A stretch of 64,000 nt of DNA, taken from positions 29,980,501-30,044,500 of the forward strand of contig NC_083380.1 in the NCBI RefSeq assembly GCF_031755915.1, in the 5' to 3' direction. This stretch comes from Ziziphus jujuba (lineage: Eukaryota; Streptophyta; Magnoliopsida; Rosales; Rhamnaceae). Of the stretch, positions 35,600 to 48,400 are shown piece after piece (the first letter of the stretch is position 1; every line of letters begins with the position of its first letter). A model generated the notes under the pieces. It had not been told where the DNA came from. It saw only the letters and a list, made by a program, of their open reading frames with translations, and ran no database searches. The position numbers and the translations under genes were made by a program.

Positions 35600-37307
35600 T
35601 TTCTTATACGCATATGAAATCACTCAACTTTGTTAGAAGAAATTGAAACTATTTGTAGAGGTACTGGCACGTTATGGACTTTTTTGGTATCCAATCTGCT
35701 TTTGGCATGTTTTTCTTAGTAGCTTTTAAAGCTTCAGAGAATTATCTTATTATTATATTTGTGAACTATGGCATGACTTGTTGACTGCTTAGAAATTTGG
35801 CCATTTAGCTGTTATTTTGCTTTTGGAAATAATAACATTAATTAAATAGCCTCATTTTCTAAAGCTTTTGCTGTTTGCATAAACAAAATGATAAATTGAC
35901 ACTTTTGTTCTTTCAAAAACTTATAACCTTCTATAGTTTTGTAGAAACTACACATTTTTTTTTTTTTTTTTGGCTCAATAAAGACAATTATAGAATTATA
36001 CTCTTTCCTTCCTCTTTTCCCTTTTAATTTTCTCTTTCTTTCTTCCTTGTTACCAAACACTGCGACACGTCGTTAACCATGTTGTCTCCAACTACCAAAG
36101 ATTCTAACGAGTGTCTTTGACCTGGGTATTTTGATACTCGCGCCGACTCTTATGAACATGTAATGAAACCTTAGTTGGAGTTGCCAAGCAAGACTATGAA
36201 ACCATCAAATATGCAATAATCTAGAGTTGGCCAACATCCTACAGAATTTTTTATTTTATTTTATTTTGCTTTTTTTGGTAATTAAGATCCTACGGAATTG
36301 TACTTCCTTGTACAAGGTTTTGTATTAGTCCTATGTGGTTTAGACTTGAGTTCGTAGACTGGTAGAGTCCATCTATTACTAATAATTTATTTTGGTTTTT
36401 TTGTTGTTGTTTTTTTTTCTTTGTTTTTTTTTTTTTTTCTTAAATGTTTAACAAACTATAATAATGGTTAATAAATATTTTATATAAACAAATTATATAC
36501 CATTAGATATGAAAAAATAAAAATATTAAAAATTAAAAACAAACTCATGTTACCAAATGATACTCTTATTTGTTTATTTTTTATTAAAGCTACAATGACC
36601 TGCAAATTTTAGAGTTTCAATTCCTATTTTTCAATATCAAAAAATATTACAAGTTGAGTATCAAAATAGAAAATAAGACAAATTCCTAGGAGTTCCCAAT
36701 GGGAAATCGTAAACTCTTGGACAATTGAACTATATAGTATGTATATTGTATTGACGAAAAATAAAAAGACTGAATTTTATATATTGCTATAGACGATGAC
36801 AATTTGTGGTTTAACATGTAATTAGCTTTCGAACTTCAACTCTAAGCTAAACACAAAGTAAATTAGCTTTTGGAACTTCAACTCTAAGCTAAACACAAAG
36901 TAAAATTTAGTTTGGGTATCTTTTGGTTGTACATTCAAAAACAAGTTCTAGTTTTGTTATTTTAATATTTTTTTAAAAAAAAAATAAAATAAAAAGCATA
37001 TACTTTTAAAGTTAATAAAAAAAAATTAATTTTTATATCAATTTTTTCTTCAATTTTACAAATCAGCCTAATGTAATATTGTTTTTGAATTCGATGAAAG
37101 AATCCAATGTGTGAAGATCTTCCAAAGTCCAATTATATTTGCATTGATTTTGATGTGTTTTTATCCTCATTTTCTTTTTTTCCCCTCTTGTCATCCTGAA
37201 TTTCCCAATATCAGTTTCTTCAAATCGAATCCAGAGTTTCACATTTATATATATATATATCAGGCAAAGTTGTATTGCATGCATATTGACTCCACTAGTA
37301 TCTATGG

Positions 37308-37378
<71 letters not shown>

Positions 37379-37654
37379 GAAATAAAATATTATCATGCGT
37401 AAAAAACAATGACTTTTCCAAGACTAAAATGATGAGGATTCTAATTTTTAAGTTAGATCTTAAAAAAATTGTAAAATAGAGAAAATATGAGCGTGGTTTA
37501 ATCCTTGAAAATAAAAAAAAAGTAAAAGTAATTCGAAGAAAGAGGTACATTTAAGCAAAGTTAGAGAAATTGATACATGTGCTGTACGTGTTTCATACTT
37601 TGACCCTTGACATCTCTTATAACAAGTTCAATATTCCATGTATTTACCAAAATA
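35600..37654. other. Intergenic, AT-rich
   Basis: No gene is seen. It contains homopolymer and low-complexity tracts, a 45-bp tandem duplication at about 36819-36905 (unit with CGAACTTCAACTCTAAGC) and a long TTA microsatellite at about 37309-37377. Open frames across the microsatellite encode poly-Leu or poly-Asn and are artefacts. Confidence 0.6.
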
Positions 37655-38085
37655 AAAAATAAAAAAATTCCATATACCGTTTTCACTTCAAATGTGAAAC
37701 AATTTACTTTAACAAAACCAAGAACTTAAAACATAATTAAACAATTTAAGTCAAACTTTATTTTCTTTCCCTTCCATCTGAAAATAACAAAACCAAACAA
37801 TTTTGGGGAAAAAAAACAAAAGATTCAGTAAGAGATGGCGGTCTTCTTATACTTTGATTTCATAGCAAAGTGAAGAAGAAGAAGAATTAATATTTGTTTT
37901 TAGGAAGAATTTTATTTAAAACTTCTCAATTTTGTCCTTAATTATGGATAGATCCATTTTTTTATATATAAAAAAAAAAATCATCATTTAGATTCCATAT
38001 ACAAGTTTTAATTAATTAATTTTAATAGTCAGAGTTCATAATTATATTTTTACATTATTATCCAATTATAAAATATTGATAATTT
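37655..38085 (+). repeat. Upstream region of the U-box gene (source of the 21060 copy)
   Basis: About 430 bp, nearly identical to 21060-21500 in the TNL cluster. It lies 0.6-1.1 kb upstream of the U-box start codon and may include promoter sequence, but I see no specific motif that proves this. Confidence 0.8.
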
Positions 38086-38717
38086 TTAATATTTTTTGTT
38101 TATAAAAATTAATGGAAAAAAAAAAGATAAATTAATCTGTTTTTATAGATATAAAAAAGTAAAAATGAATTAATAATAATATTTCTAAATCATGAAATTT
38201 AAATGTAATTATGATACAAACAAAGCGGTGTTAATGAAATTTATTTATGTTTTTATTTTATATGTTTAATCAAACGCGTCAAAGAAAAGACAAAAAAATT
38301 ATATAATAAGAAAGAAGCGAAGAAGAGCGTTTACTTTGTAAGTTGAAAACTAAACAGAAGAAAAGCTTTTACTGCTTCTTCTTCATCTTATGCCCCTTTG
38401 ACGGTTAGATTTTAATGATTCAAAACTTGAATGGTCAAATATTCAAAATCCATCTATTTACATTGAATTCTTCTTTCTAAGTTCCTGAAATTTCACATTT
38501 TCAGGTCTCTGCCTTTGAACACCGTGTTTCGTGTGAATTCTTGAAAACACACATACATACATACATTCATATATATATATATATATATATACACCCCATA
38601 TGCTTATCTCCCTCCAATATTCTTCACAAACCCATCAAAGAAAACAAGAAAGAAAGTTTGAGAAAAACAAGAAGCAAAAAAATCACAAAAGAAAAAGTTT
38701 CATTCTCTGTAATAACA

Positions 38718-40052
38718 ATGGTTTTCGGTTGGAGAAGAAGAAAAACCAGCCCCCATGGAAACAAGAAGAAGAAGCTCCGCGAGCTTGCAAAAATGGAGTT
38801 TGCGATTCCTGACCATTTCTTGTGCCCCATCTCTCTGGATTTGATGAAAGACCCGGTCACATTGTCATCGGGTATAACCTATGATCGAGAAAGCATTGAG
38901 AAATGGCTTGAAGCTGGGAATTTCACTTGCCCTGTTACCAATCAAGTCCTTGGAAGTTTTGATCAGATACCCAATCACAGTCTCAGGAAGATGATTCAAG
39001 AATGGTGCAGTCAGAATCAAACCCACGGTGTTCAGAGAATCCCAACACCCAAAATCCCAGTCATGGCAATGGAGGTCTCTGAGATTCTCTTCAGCGTCTC
39101 TGCTTCAACAGGACGTTTGGATTCAAAGGGGTGTTTGGAATCCGTGCAGAAAATCCAGAAATGGGCTGGTGAGAGTGAGAGGAATAGAAAATGCATCGTG
39201 ATGAATGGAACAGCAAATGTATTAGCCTCTGCTTTTGATCGCTTTGCAAAGGAATCGTTCGAGAAAAATGCTAGCCTGTGTGAAGAAATTTTGTCTGCAT
39301 TGAATTGGATGTTTCCTTTTGATAAAGAAACGCAGTGGTATTTGGGATCTGAAACTTCTTTGAATTGCATGGTTTGGTTTCTAAGAAACAGTACAGATCT
39401 TTCAGCGAAGCAGAACTCCATTTTAACAATGGAGGAGGTTCTTTCTTCTGGTGATCATAAATATGCAGAAGAACTGGCAAAGATTGATGGAGCTAAAGAA
39501 ATTCTGGTTGAATTCATTAGAAAACAAGTCAGTCCCACCATTACAAAAGCTTCACTTATGTCAATCTTCTACATGGCTTCATCATCTTCATCTTCTTTAT
39601 CAGAGAAAATCAAATTTGAATTTGTCGAAATGGGTTTGGTTTCTTTGCTTGTGGAGAATCTTGTTGATTCGGAAATGGGTATGGCTGAGAAAGCTTTGGG
39701 AGTTATGGACGAGCTTTGCGGTTGTGAAAAAGGAAGACGGAAAGCTTATGAAAATGCTCTCACAATACCAGTTTTGGTGAAGAAATTGTTGAGGGTTTCC
39801 GAAGTAGCTACTGGTTTCTCAGTTTCTGCAATTTGGAAGCTCTGCAAATTTGCAAGCAGAGAAGAAGAAAGAGCTCTGGTTGAAGCTCTCCAAGTTGGTT
39901 GTTTTCAGAAGCTTTTGTTGATTTTGCAGGTTGGTTGTGGAGATGAAACGAAAGAGAAAGCAACTGAGCTTCTCAAACTGTTGAATCCTTATAGGGCTGG
40001 CTTGGAATGCATTGAAACTGTGGATTTCAAGAATCTTAAAAGGTCTTTTTGA
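38718..40052 (+). CDS. PUB21: U-box E3 ubiquitin ligase, PUB20/21-like
   Basis: Single-exon gene of 444 aa. The start is the ATG at 38718 (MVFGWRRRK, a conserved opening in this subgroup). The frame extends further upstream but has no conserved content there. A U-box lies at about residues 30-100: IPDHFLCPISLDLMKDPV, GITYDRESIEKWL, then CPVTNQ and IPNHSLRKMIQEWC. The remaining 340 residues form ARM-type helical repeats. By family knowledge plant U-box/ARM proteins bind an E2 through the U-box and present substrates through ARM repeats, often in stress and immune signalling. An upstream leader with TA repeats and poly-A-rich stretches precedes the ATG. The assignment to PUB21 rather than its close relatives rests on length and N-terminus only. 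Confidence 0.9.
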   Translation: MVFGWRRRKTSPHGNKKKKLRELAKMEFAIPDHFLCPISLDLMKDPVTLSSGITYDRESIEKWLEAGNFTCPVTNQVLGSFDQIPNHSLRKMIQEWCSQNQTHGVQRIPTPKIPVMAMEVSEILFSVSASTGRLDSKGCLESVQKIQKWAGESERNRKCIVMNGTANVLASAFDRFAKESFEKNASLCEEILSALNWMFPFDKETQWYLGSETSLNCMVWFLRNSTDLSAKQNSILTMEEVLSSGDHKYAEELAKIDGAKEILVEFIRKQVSPTITKASLMSIFYMASSSSSSLSEKIKFEFVEMGLVSLLVENLVDSEMGMAEKALGVMDELCGCEKGRRKAYENALTIPVLVKKLLRVSEVATGFSVSAIWKLCKFASREEERALVEALQVGCFQKLLLILQVGCGDETKEKATELLKLLNPYRAGLECIETVDFKNLKRSF

Positions 40053-43000
40053 TATTTTTCTTTTTCTTTTTTTTCCCCCTTTTTTTTGAATTTTTTATTT
40101 CTGGTGTGAAGAAATTTAGATATGTTTAGTCTTATAGATTTTTTTATTTTTTTAATTGTTGAAATCTTTGAGCTAGTGATTTCATATATTCATAGTTTCA
40201 TTGATACATATATTGTAACACCTAGATACAAAATGATGAGAAAAAGCATCATTCTGAGGATTGAAATAGAAGTGTTCAAATCTTTCCAAAAATATAGCAG
40301 AATCGGTATCGATATTCGTCATTGTTGATCGTTTAAGCGCCGCCGGCCAAAATATTGGTTGTTCCCACTAGACTGCATCGGTATCCAATACTGGCAAAAA
40401 TGAATGTAACTTTGATCACCTGCCTCTCAAAAATGAATGTAAATTCTCCACTAAAATTAACTTCTTGTCCATTTTGAACTATAAAATTCATTGTCAAACT
40501 GAAGACTCTAGATTTTCATGGTTGTGATAAATTTCATGTTTTCCTCAAATATCTTGAGTGAATGAGCCAATTTGTAGAACATTCATGAATTTGCAGTAAA
40601 TTTTTTTTCTTTTTTTTTTTTTAAAGAAATAAATATTGAAACCTACCAATACCATCTAAAATCCAATGAGTTCCAAATTGGGCATGTCAGCATCAGAGAT
40701 GCGCATGATTATTTTGATACAAAATAATGAAGCACCGATTGATGGTGTTCCAAACAGGGCATAAAGAGTAGCTATAGTGGTCACACACCAAATGTATTCT
40801 CTTTTACAAAAGCAACACGAAAATGAAGTGGACAAAAAGCTTGTCAATTTTCTTCACTTTCTGGTGGTGACTGGAGATATTAATCTTTTGCACATGTTCT
40901 AATTCAGTAAAATTTAATAAATAGAAACAAACCCCATTTTCATTTTTATATAATATGTTATTTTCCCACCAAAACCATAAAGAAGTTTGATTGTATATAT
41001 TTATTTGAGTAGTTGTCCATTAATGTATTAACACTTTCTCAATGTGTAGCACGTTCTTTGCTGCTCTAGAAAAATGTCATATGATATTCATCTCAATGTG
41101 GAACCAATATTTTTGGTTTTGGTCACAATGCGTAATATATAAGAAATTATGAAATGCTATAATCATGTTAATTATTAACTTGCAACTTTTCCCATTGAGA
41201 AGTAAACAATACCAACTCCTTTCACATACTCGATAGCTTTTGGGCTCTAGAAGCCATCACTACCTTGAAAATTTTTAAGGATTTTGTAATATTAGTTTCC
41301 ACACATAAAGTCTTGCTAATTAACTGTACTCATTTCTTTGACAATTTTTCACTCTATCAATTAAAATTCAAAGTTTTACCTATGAATTGATTTTAAATCA
41401 ACCCTTGATATATAGATCTACACGTTATTAGCAAGTGCCACTTTTGATATTGAGGGATTCAAACTTTGCATTTTTGCTTTAAAAAAAAAAATAATAATAG
41501 TGGCTTTACCATTATGTTGCCCTATGAAGACATTATCAAATGTATTGTTGCAAAAAAAAAAAAAAAAAAAATGGTTGATTAATCACTAAATTTGACGTAC
41601 TAGATGCGAAAAGGATCCTCAAAAAAATAAAAATAAAAGGTGCTGGATGCTAATGCATATAGTTCCCATAGAAAAAAAATTTAGAAGCTAGTAATGAATA
41701 ATTTAGTTTATTTGTCAAGTAAAGTTAATTAAATTGGTTATATGTGAATCAAGATGAAGAAAAATTGTTGCAAATGATTAAAAAAAAACTTAGGTTAAAT
41801 AAAAACTATGTCAACATTCGTGACCCGCATAAAAAGTTAGATTGGAGACTTGGACTTGGTCAAAAGCAAAATCTAAAGACTTTGAACTCATTAATATATA
41901 TTTAAGAATTCAGTTATATATTTGCTTTTGTTTCCTAAAACCCAATCTAGATTGCACACAACGACTATACAGTTGAAATGGTCAAAAAGAAAAAAGAAAA
42001 GCGAAAAGGTCCATCTTGTAAATTATGTAATATATTAAACTCTTTAGTCTCCTATATGATTTTGCATAGGGTAGACATTTTTTTTTTTTTTTCTGTATGC
42101 TCCTTGATGAAATTATATATACCTTAATTATGATTTCATCCTTTAATACGATATTTGCGTTCTTGATACATCAAGTAGGCACATCAAATGGTCAAGAAAA
42201 CCAACCTAATGTCATATTTTTGAATTTGATGCAAATTAATGATGTAAATAGGAAACTACACAAACCCTTTAGACCAACTACATATTTTTTAAATATATAA
42301 ATATATATATATATATATTATATGTATATTCAATTGAATCATGTAGTAAAGGTGTCCCTAAATGGAGATTAGAGGACCAAAATTTTAGAGTGCTTTTGTT
42401 TCAGGACTCATTTGGCATTACTAACCTAAAGCTCCTTTTCATTGAAACTCCCAAAATTATACAATATGTAATAAAACTTTAGAATGTGTCAACTTGAAGC
42501 AAAATTAATTTTGTAGAAATGGTGTATGAGTTTCATTGTAGGCGTAGTTTTTGCTCACTATGGAATTTTCCCGTCTTCTCATAAAGGTCGTGAATATTGA
42601 ACAAGTCATAAATTCCTTAAAGAAGATAAAAACCAATCAACCAAAGAAAAATTGCACTTCTCATACCTATGCTTTCAAGTTAGCTGACTATGAGGTCAAC
42701 GTTGGAGTGTATATACGTATGTATTATGTAATCTAATACCATAAAACATTGAAATATAATAATAGAAAAAAAAAAAAAAACTAAAGAATGAGAAATTGTA
42801 AAGTTTTTACAACTAGGATTTGTTGGAAAACAGCTGATGGCTTAGTCCATTACTCTCCATACGCTTGATTTGGGATTCAAAACTCGATATTTTGTCCAAA
42901 TTTTATTAGTCCATTCATTTTCACTAATAACGTGTCATTTTATTTAAAAACAGTAGCAAAAATATAAAATAAACAAATCTTTTTTCTTTCAAAGTAATAT

Positions 43001-43620
43001 TCAATTGTTAGTTCAAATAATTTACCCCAAAAAAAAATTATTTCAAATAGAAGCAATATCAAAGTGAATAGAAGATTGCAACCATGGTGATTTTCCTCCA
43101 TATAAGTTTTATACTTATTCATATTTCTATTAGAGAATATGCATTTAAATTTATCCAACTAGCTAGCCTTGCCTTAACATCACCCATTAGAAAGCAAAAT
43201 GATCAAATAAACAAAGTTGAAAAAAAAAAAGTAATTATATATATGTATAAATAACAAATAGTTGTGACTTTATTGTAAAATGTATGTGAAATAAAAGTCC
43301 CCTATAGTTAGAGGAAGCTAAATTTCAAAATTTTCACCCAAAAAAAAAGGGAAGCTATATTTCAAAATTTTCGCCCAAAAAAAAGAAGCTAAATTTCAAA
43401 ATTACTTGAGCACTTTTATTTATATCCCATATACCCCCAAAAAATCTATAGAAAAGAAAATTGTTAAAATCTTGAAAATATAAAGATGTTCTCGCAAATC
43501 TAACAAAACATGGTGGAAGGGTTTTTTTGTAATTTCATCTAATAACATATATATATATATATATATAAGTTAATGGAAAATTGAGGACAAAATAGTAAAT
43601 TCGATGAGATGGAGGTGTTG
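40053..43620. other. Intergenic, no gene seen
   Basis: About 3.6 kb of AT-rich sequence with poly-A/T tracts. A short tandem repeat with GCTAAATTTCAAAATT units lies at about 43315-43400. No coding or RNA gene could be supported. Confidence 0.5.
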
Positions 43621-43630
43621 GGTTATTTTT

Positions 43631-43680
43631 AGGGTTTCGATTTAAGCCTCCTTCATTGAGAGCTGCTATATAAGCCCACA
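43631..43680 (+). promoter_or_regulatory. Telo-box, TATA box and site II promoter of the snoRNA cluster
   Basis: AGGGTTT (telo-box, reverse form) at 43631-43637, TATATAA at 43667-43673 and AAGCCCA (reverse of the site II core TGGGCTT) at 43672-43678 lie within 50 bp, 140 bp before the first snoRNA. In plants this combination is typical of ribosome-biogenesis and polycistronic snoRNA genes. Confidence 0.6.
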
Positions 43681-43821
43681 GAGGTCTCTCTCACCTGCAC
43701 CATCAGAATCATGGCAACCTCTTCGTCAATCCCTACCCTGCCTCTTCTCTAACCTCTCCTTTATAATCATCTTTTTTCCATCTGATTTGTTTGTTTGTTT
43801 GTGTGAGATAATTTCATTCAT

Positions 43822-43893
43822 GGCCTGTGATGCTTAGATCTTGTCCGTACCATCTGATACCTGATGTATACATAATCTTTACCTTCTGAGGCC
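43822..43893 (+). ncRNA. C/D-box snoRNA candidate 1
   Basis: All four boxes are present: C (GTGATGC, 43827-43833), D' (CTGA, 43854-43857), C' (TGATGT, 43862-43867) and D (CTGA, 43886-43889). They are enclosed by a terminal GGCC/GGCC stem (43822-43825 with 43890-43893). Length is 72 nt. Candidate guides are the bases before D' (TCTTGTCCGTACCAT) and before D (ATAATCTTTACCTT). I could not assign a target from memory. Box C differs from consensus at its last base. Confidence 0.7.
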
Positions 43894-43976
43894 TCTTCTT
43901 CTCTATTTCTGTTTTTTTCTTTTTTCTTTTTTTCCTTCTTTCTTTTTAATTTTTTTATGGAAGTGTGTTTAGAAAT

Positions 43977-44063
43977 GGCAGTGATGTTGAGATTTTATAC
44001 CATCAAACTATGAAAGCTTTTTGGAAGCTTGTTGATGCTACCAATTACTATACTCGCTGAGCC
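43977..44063 (+). ncRNA. C/D-box snoRNA candidate 2
   Basis: Box C GTGATGT (43981-43987), C'-like TTGATGC (44032-44038) and D CTGA (44057-44060) are present, with a GGC/GCC terminal stem (43977-43979 with 44061-44063). D' is not clear. It lies 83 nt after candidate 1 in the same orientation, as in plant polycistronic snoRNA genes. The guide before D is CAATTACTATACTCG, target unknown. Confidence 0.55.
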
Positions 44064-44218
44064 CTCTTCTATATATTTATATATATATATATATATATAT
44101 TTGGTCAAAAATTGAACCTTTAGGGTTTTATTGCGAAGATTTTGAAGTAAGTTGTAGATGGGTAATTTTATTATAAGAAATTGAAAAATGGGTAATAAAA
44201 TTTTAAGGCAATAAATTA

Positions 44219-44294
44219 GAGTCTCTGATGCGCTTTCTATTCAATAGCGTTGTCAGCGCTGTACGTTGCCGAAATCACTTTGGATCTGAGATTC
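44219..44294 (+). ncRNA. C/D-box snoRNA candidate 3
   Basis: C-box-like CTGATGC (44225-44231) and D CTGA (44286-44289) are flanked by GAGTC and GATTC, which pair with one G-U. The D guide includes GAAATCACTTTGGAT. D' and C' are not evident. The call depends on its position in the cluster and the terminal stem. Confidence 0.45.
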
Positions 44295-44299
44295 TGGCA

Positions 44300-45490
44300 T
44301 TTGCCTCTCTTTACATGAGGTTTATGCATTCAGATGATCCTACAACTCTTTTAGTTTTACCTAATTTATTTTTTAAAATCTTTTTTCTTTTCATATAAAA
44401 AAAATGAATATTTTATTGACTAGGTTGTTAATTAGGATTTTTTTTCTCCACTAAGAAATATTTTTTTGTATAATTAACCATGAGATGTTGGGCAATACTA
44501 ATTTGTCGTGTGGGACTTATTGAAGTAAATTAAAATTAAATGGCCCATTGAGCCCATCGATTGATGAAACTAGCATCTGTGGGTAAAGGTTTAGGATCAA
44601 TATTTAAATGAGTCTGATAAATTCAAGGGTTTAAAACGCAATTTTATTTACAGTTGTCGACTAAGAAACTTATGCAGAACAGTATGTGAACATTGTGACA
44701 TTTAATAACTTTAATATGAGATTAAAGCTTCAAAATCTTCATAATTGGCAACAGGGTTTACACTGAGTTAAGTTTAATACTTCACAAAGATATAATTTTG
44801 TTAATAAGTATGAAGAAATTGCAATGTTTTAAATGAAGGCGAGGATCAATAATCATATTTTTAGATAAGGTCTTACTCATGTAACTTTCAATTGCTTTTG
44901 TTTTGATGAAAATGTAATTTTCAATTGCTTGTTCCTAAGCACAATCTAGATGAATATCAAAATTGTACTTTAATTGAATCGAGTGTTTACTAACACCCAA
45001 ATTTATAGCCTTATCCCAGATTGCTCTCTACTTTTCTTTTGATTTTGTTCCGGTATTTGAATTAACTTATTTGTTCATTTACCAAAATGGAGGGAAAAAA
45101 AAAAAAAAAAAAAAAACTAATAAACACTGCCTTTATTCAATATGAAAAATACTATACAGATTACAAACAGCAAACCAACCCAAAAGTAACAAGGAAAAAA
45201 ATTTTACTCTCCCAATCATAATAAGCTTATTAAAAATCAATAAGTGAATACTCTGAACCTAATCATTTAGTATCAAAGCTAGAATAAAAAAAAAATAGTA
45301 ATAAAAAAATAACCCCACTAGAATTTCTCAAAAAAAAAAAAAAAAAAACCATTAGCCTTTACCATACTTTTCCTCCTTTGCTCTGTTATGGTAGCACAAA
45401 CCCCAGTGAGCATATATACATTAACCAGTGATGAGCAAATTTGTTATAAATCTATTACCTTATGATGTTGACTTGCTGGAGCAGGATAAC
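44300..45490. other. Intergenic between the snoRNA cluster and XLG3
   Basis: AT-rich with poly-A tracts near 45090 and 45330. It contains the 3' flank of XLG3. No gene is seen. Confidence 0.5.
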
Positions 45491-45499
45491 AACAATCAA

Positions 45500-48400
45500 C
45501 TATTCCTGCCTAACATGTGGAGAGGTACTCATTTCTGTGCTGAAAAATGAATCGTCCCCAGGGATTCCAAAGAAATTTTCGTCCTTCTCTTCATCCCACC
45601 TTAGGACTTCCCTTGTGTACCTGAATGCCTCCTCAATTGAGCTTCGTTCTCGAGCTCGGGTTGGCCACACATACAACTTTTGGCCAGTTATGGAAGAATA
45701 TAGACTTTTGAATTTCTTTGCCACATAATAAAATGCTTGTTGAGCCAAACTCTGATTGTTGTTGTGGGGTTTAACAGGACTGAAATCCTCGAACCACTCA
45801 CAGGCCGTTAAAGGAACCCGGCTTATTTTTTCTTCAAAGGCATCATATTTGTTCAGCAGAAGAACAAAAGGAGTATCTCTAAAACATGGGTGGTTCACTA
45901 TACTCTCAAACAAATCTCTGCTTGCCAGCATTTTGTTAGAGAGAGGAGAAGTTCCTTGCGCCCACATTTGATCATAGTCACTCAAGGCGACACAAAACAC
46001 TATCGCCCTGACATCTTCAAACATTTGCAGCCATTTGCAACCATCATGCAGTCCCTTGGAATTTATGCGAATTAGTTGGTATCTGAAACAAACAAAATCA
46101 AGCAGAAAACATACAGCGGATTCAGCGTTGAAAAGTAAAATTATAAAAATAAAAAGGATAAAATGTTGCTTCAAGGTTAAAAGTAAGGACTTTACTTGGT
46201 CAAGGAAGGTGGGCATTCAAAGTTTTCATTGTATATCTCAGACATGGCGCTTCTATCATCAAATGAAAATTCCATCAAGGCAAGACCATTGTTCTGAGAA
46301 ACTCCCTCTGCATATATAATGTCCCTATCTGAAGGTTCATACTCGTTGCTTGATACTTCTATAGCCTGTGAAAAATTTAACATCAACATGCATAAGAACA
46401 ATCACCAAATATTAGAAACACAGATTTAAAATATAAATCATGTAAATTCAAGACTGCTTGCATTTCTTCGTGTCTTCTAAAAAGGAAATAATAATAGAAT
46501 TAGTCACTCTCTGAAAACATTGAGAAATATGCTTTTAATCTAGTGAACTTAAATTTATCCAAACAAAATATGAGAAGGTTATCCAGCCAAGTATTCTCAC
46601 CTTGTGTGGATCTGTAAAGATACCACATCCCTTTTAACTATCCTATCCTCCCAATGCCTAAATCCTTCCTTTCTCCTTTCATTACTTCACTAATACCTCC
46701 TTTTAAATGCCCTATTACCTTAATGTTTGTTAGGATGGAAGATAAGAAGAATGAAAAGTACAGGAAGCAAAGCTTCACATAAATCCAATAGATAAAATAT
46801 ACACTATGGTTCTAAATGAAATGTATCCAGATCATAACGATTTGAACATTCTAGCATATATAGATATACAAATGCAACTAATTTTATTTCAGGGAACTTT
46901 TAAACCTGAAACAAGCTGCAATGAGAATTGGTAAAACTTGACAATCAGAAAAGTTTACATACAAAACTGAAACTGATAGGATATAAATAGGAAGCTACCT
47001 GGTATTAGTAAATTGTTGAAACTGAAACGAACATAAATTATACTTGAGGCATACCTGATCTAAGAAATATTTTGCGACATCAGGAAGACAAGGTAATTCC
47101 TCCCTTCTTTTGTATGTTTCCTGAATGGCTGAATCTTTCCAAATTTCCTCGACCATAGGTGCATACTCACGTGTGGCAGCAGGAAAGAAAGCATCCAAGT
47201 CTCCCGTAGCCATTATATCCAGTAACCAGTCAGAAAAATGCTTGAATTTTTGGTTGATTGAATAGATGCATTGCTGGCTTTCATCAACTACACTTTCAAA
47301 CAATGTTTCAGTCAATAACTGATTATAGGTTCAATAATGCCTACAAGCAGAACACCCAGTTCATAAGCAAAAACACTTTAATCAGAAAATTTTTTTTTTT
47401 CATTCCTTTATTCAAGCAGGAAAGTTTCTTCATATCTAATAAATGGATTATGCCTGTGTAGAATGCTAGAGTAAAAATTTATGTAGCACTTACTTGCTTA
47501 TGCACTTTAATATTGTTTTCTAGTTCTAAAAACAAGTAACTGCTCTTTAAATAAATAACAATGTGTTTTCAAGAACAAAAATTTGTGTTCTACCCAAAAG
47601 CAGTTTTCTTACCCTTTAACAACAAGCTCTCAGATTTGCAATTTTTTTGGACAAGAAACAGAAGCAATACCACACTAAATCAAACACTAGTATGGATTGA
47701 CATATGAGTAAGCTTACATAGTGCTATTTCATTGTGTTTAACAAACCATAAAAATAAATTAAAATATAGGGGACGAACATGTAAAACAGGAAAAATACTA
47801 TAAAATTTACAAGAATTCAACAAACCAGACAACGCCTATTGATTATGCTGTTTATTTTTCAGTAGTTTGCCTCAATTACATAGTTTTCAATATAAAATTT
47901 TTCACAAAAATGATAATTTTGGAAATACCATAGTCCCATGATGATAATGCATTATTACAGCATTGATTTTACACGCATTTGTAAATCAAATTCTAGAATT
48001 TCATGTAGAACATCAAGTAGTTCTTACAATCTAAAGAAATGATCAATCCATTCTATTCGTTATCTTGAGACTGCCACATGTAAAATACAGGTTTGATCAT
48101 TGCACCAAGCTCAGAAAGTTAAATAAACTTCCAAAACTTCCATGAAGCAAAAGAAAAATTATGATTTCATGGCTAACTAAAAAGGCATACCCAAAAAAGC
48201 TGTAAAACTTGGATAAAAAAGACATGGAAAATTGAAAACAGGTGAAGACAAAAAAGAAAGGAAAAACTAAAGTTGAGACCTGAGAGAGACTCTTCAGCAT
48301 CCATAGAAGTTCTTCTTTTCTCCATTAAAGCTTCCTCTTCAAAACGCTCTCGGCCTTCAAGTAATATTCCAAGATACTTGTACATGTTGCTTTGAATCAT

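Noticed and set aside
37302..37550. Open frames giving poly-Leu and poly-Asn proteins
   Set aside because: They are translations of a TTA/TAA microsatellite, with no composition or neighbour supporting a gene.
38541..38717. N-terminal extension of the U-box frame
   Set aside because: It encodes poly-Ile/Thr from a TA/CA-repeat leader. The conserved MVFGWRRRK start at 38718 is the credible one.
43709..43752. Short ORF starting ATGGCAACCTC in the snoRNA leader
   Set aside because: Only 13 codons with no conservation evidence. It lies in the presumed non-coding precursor.
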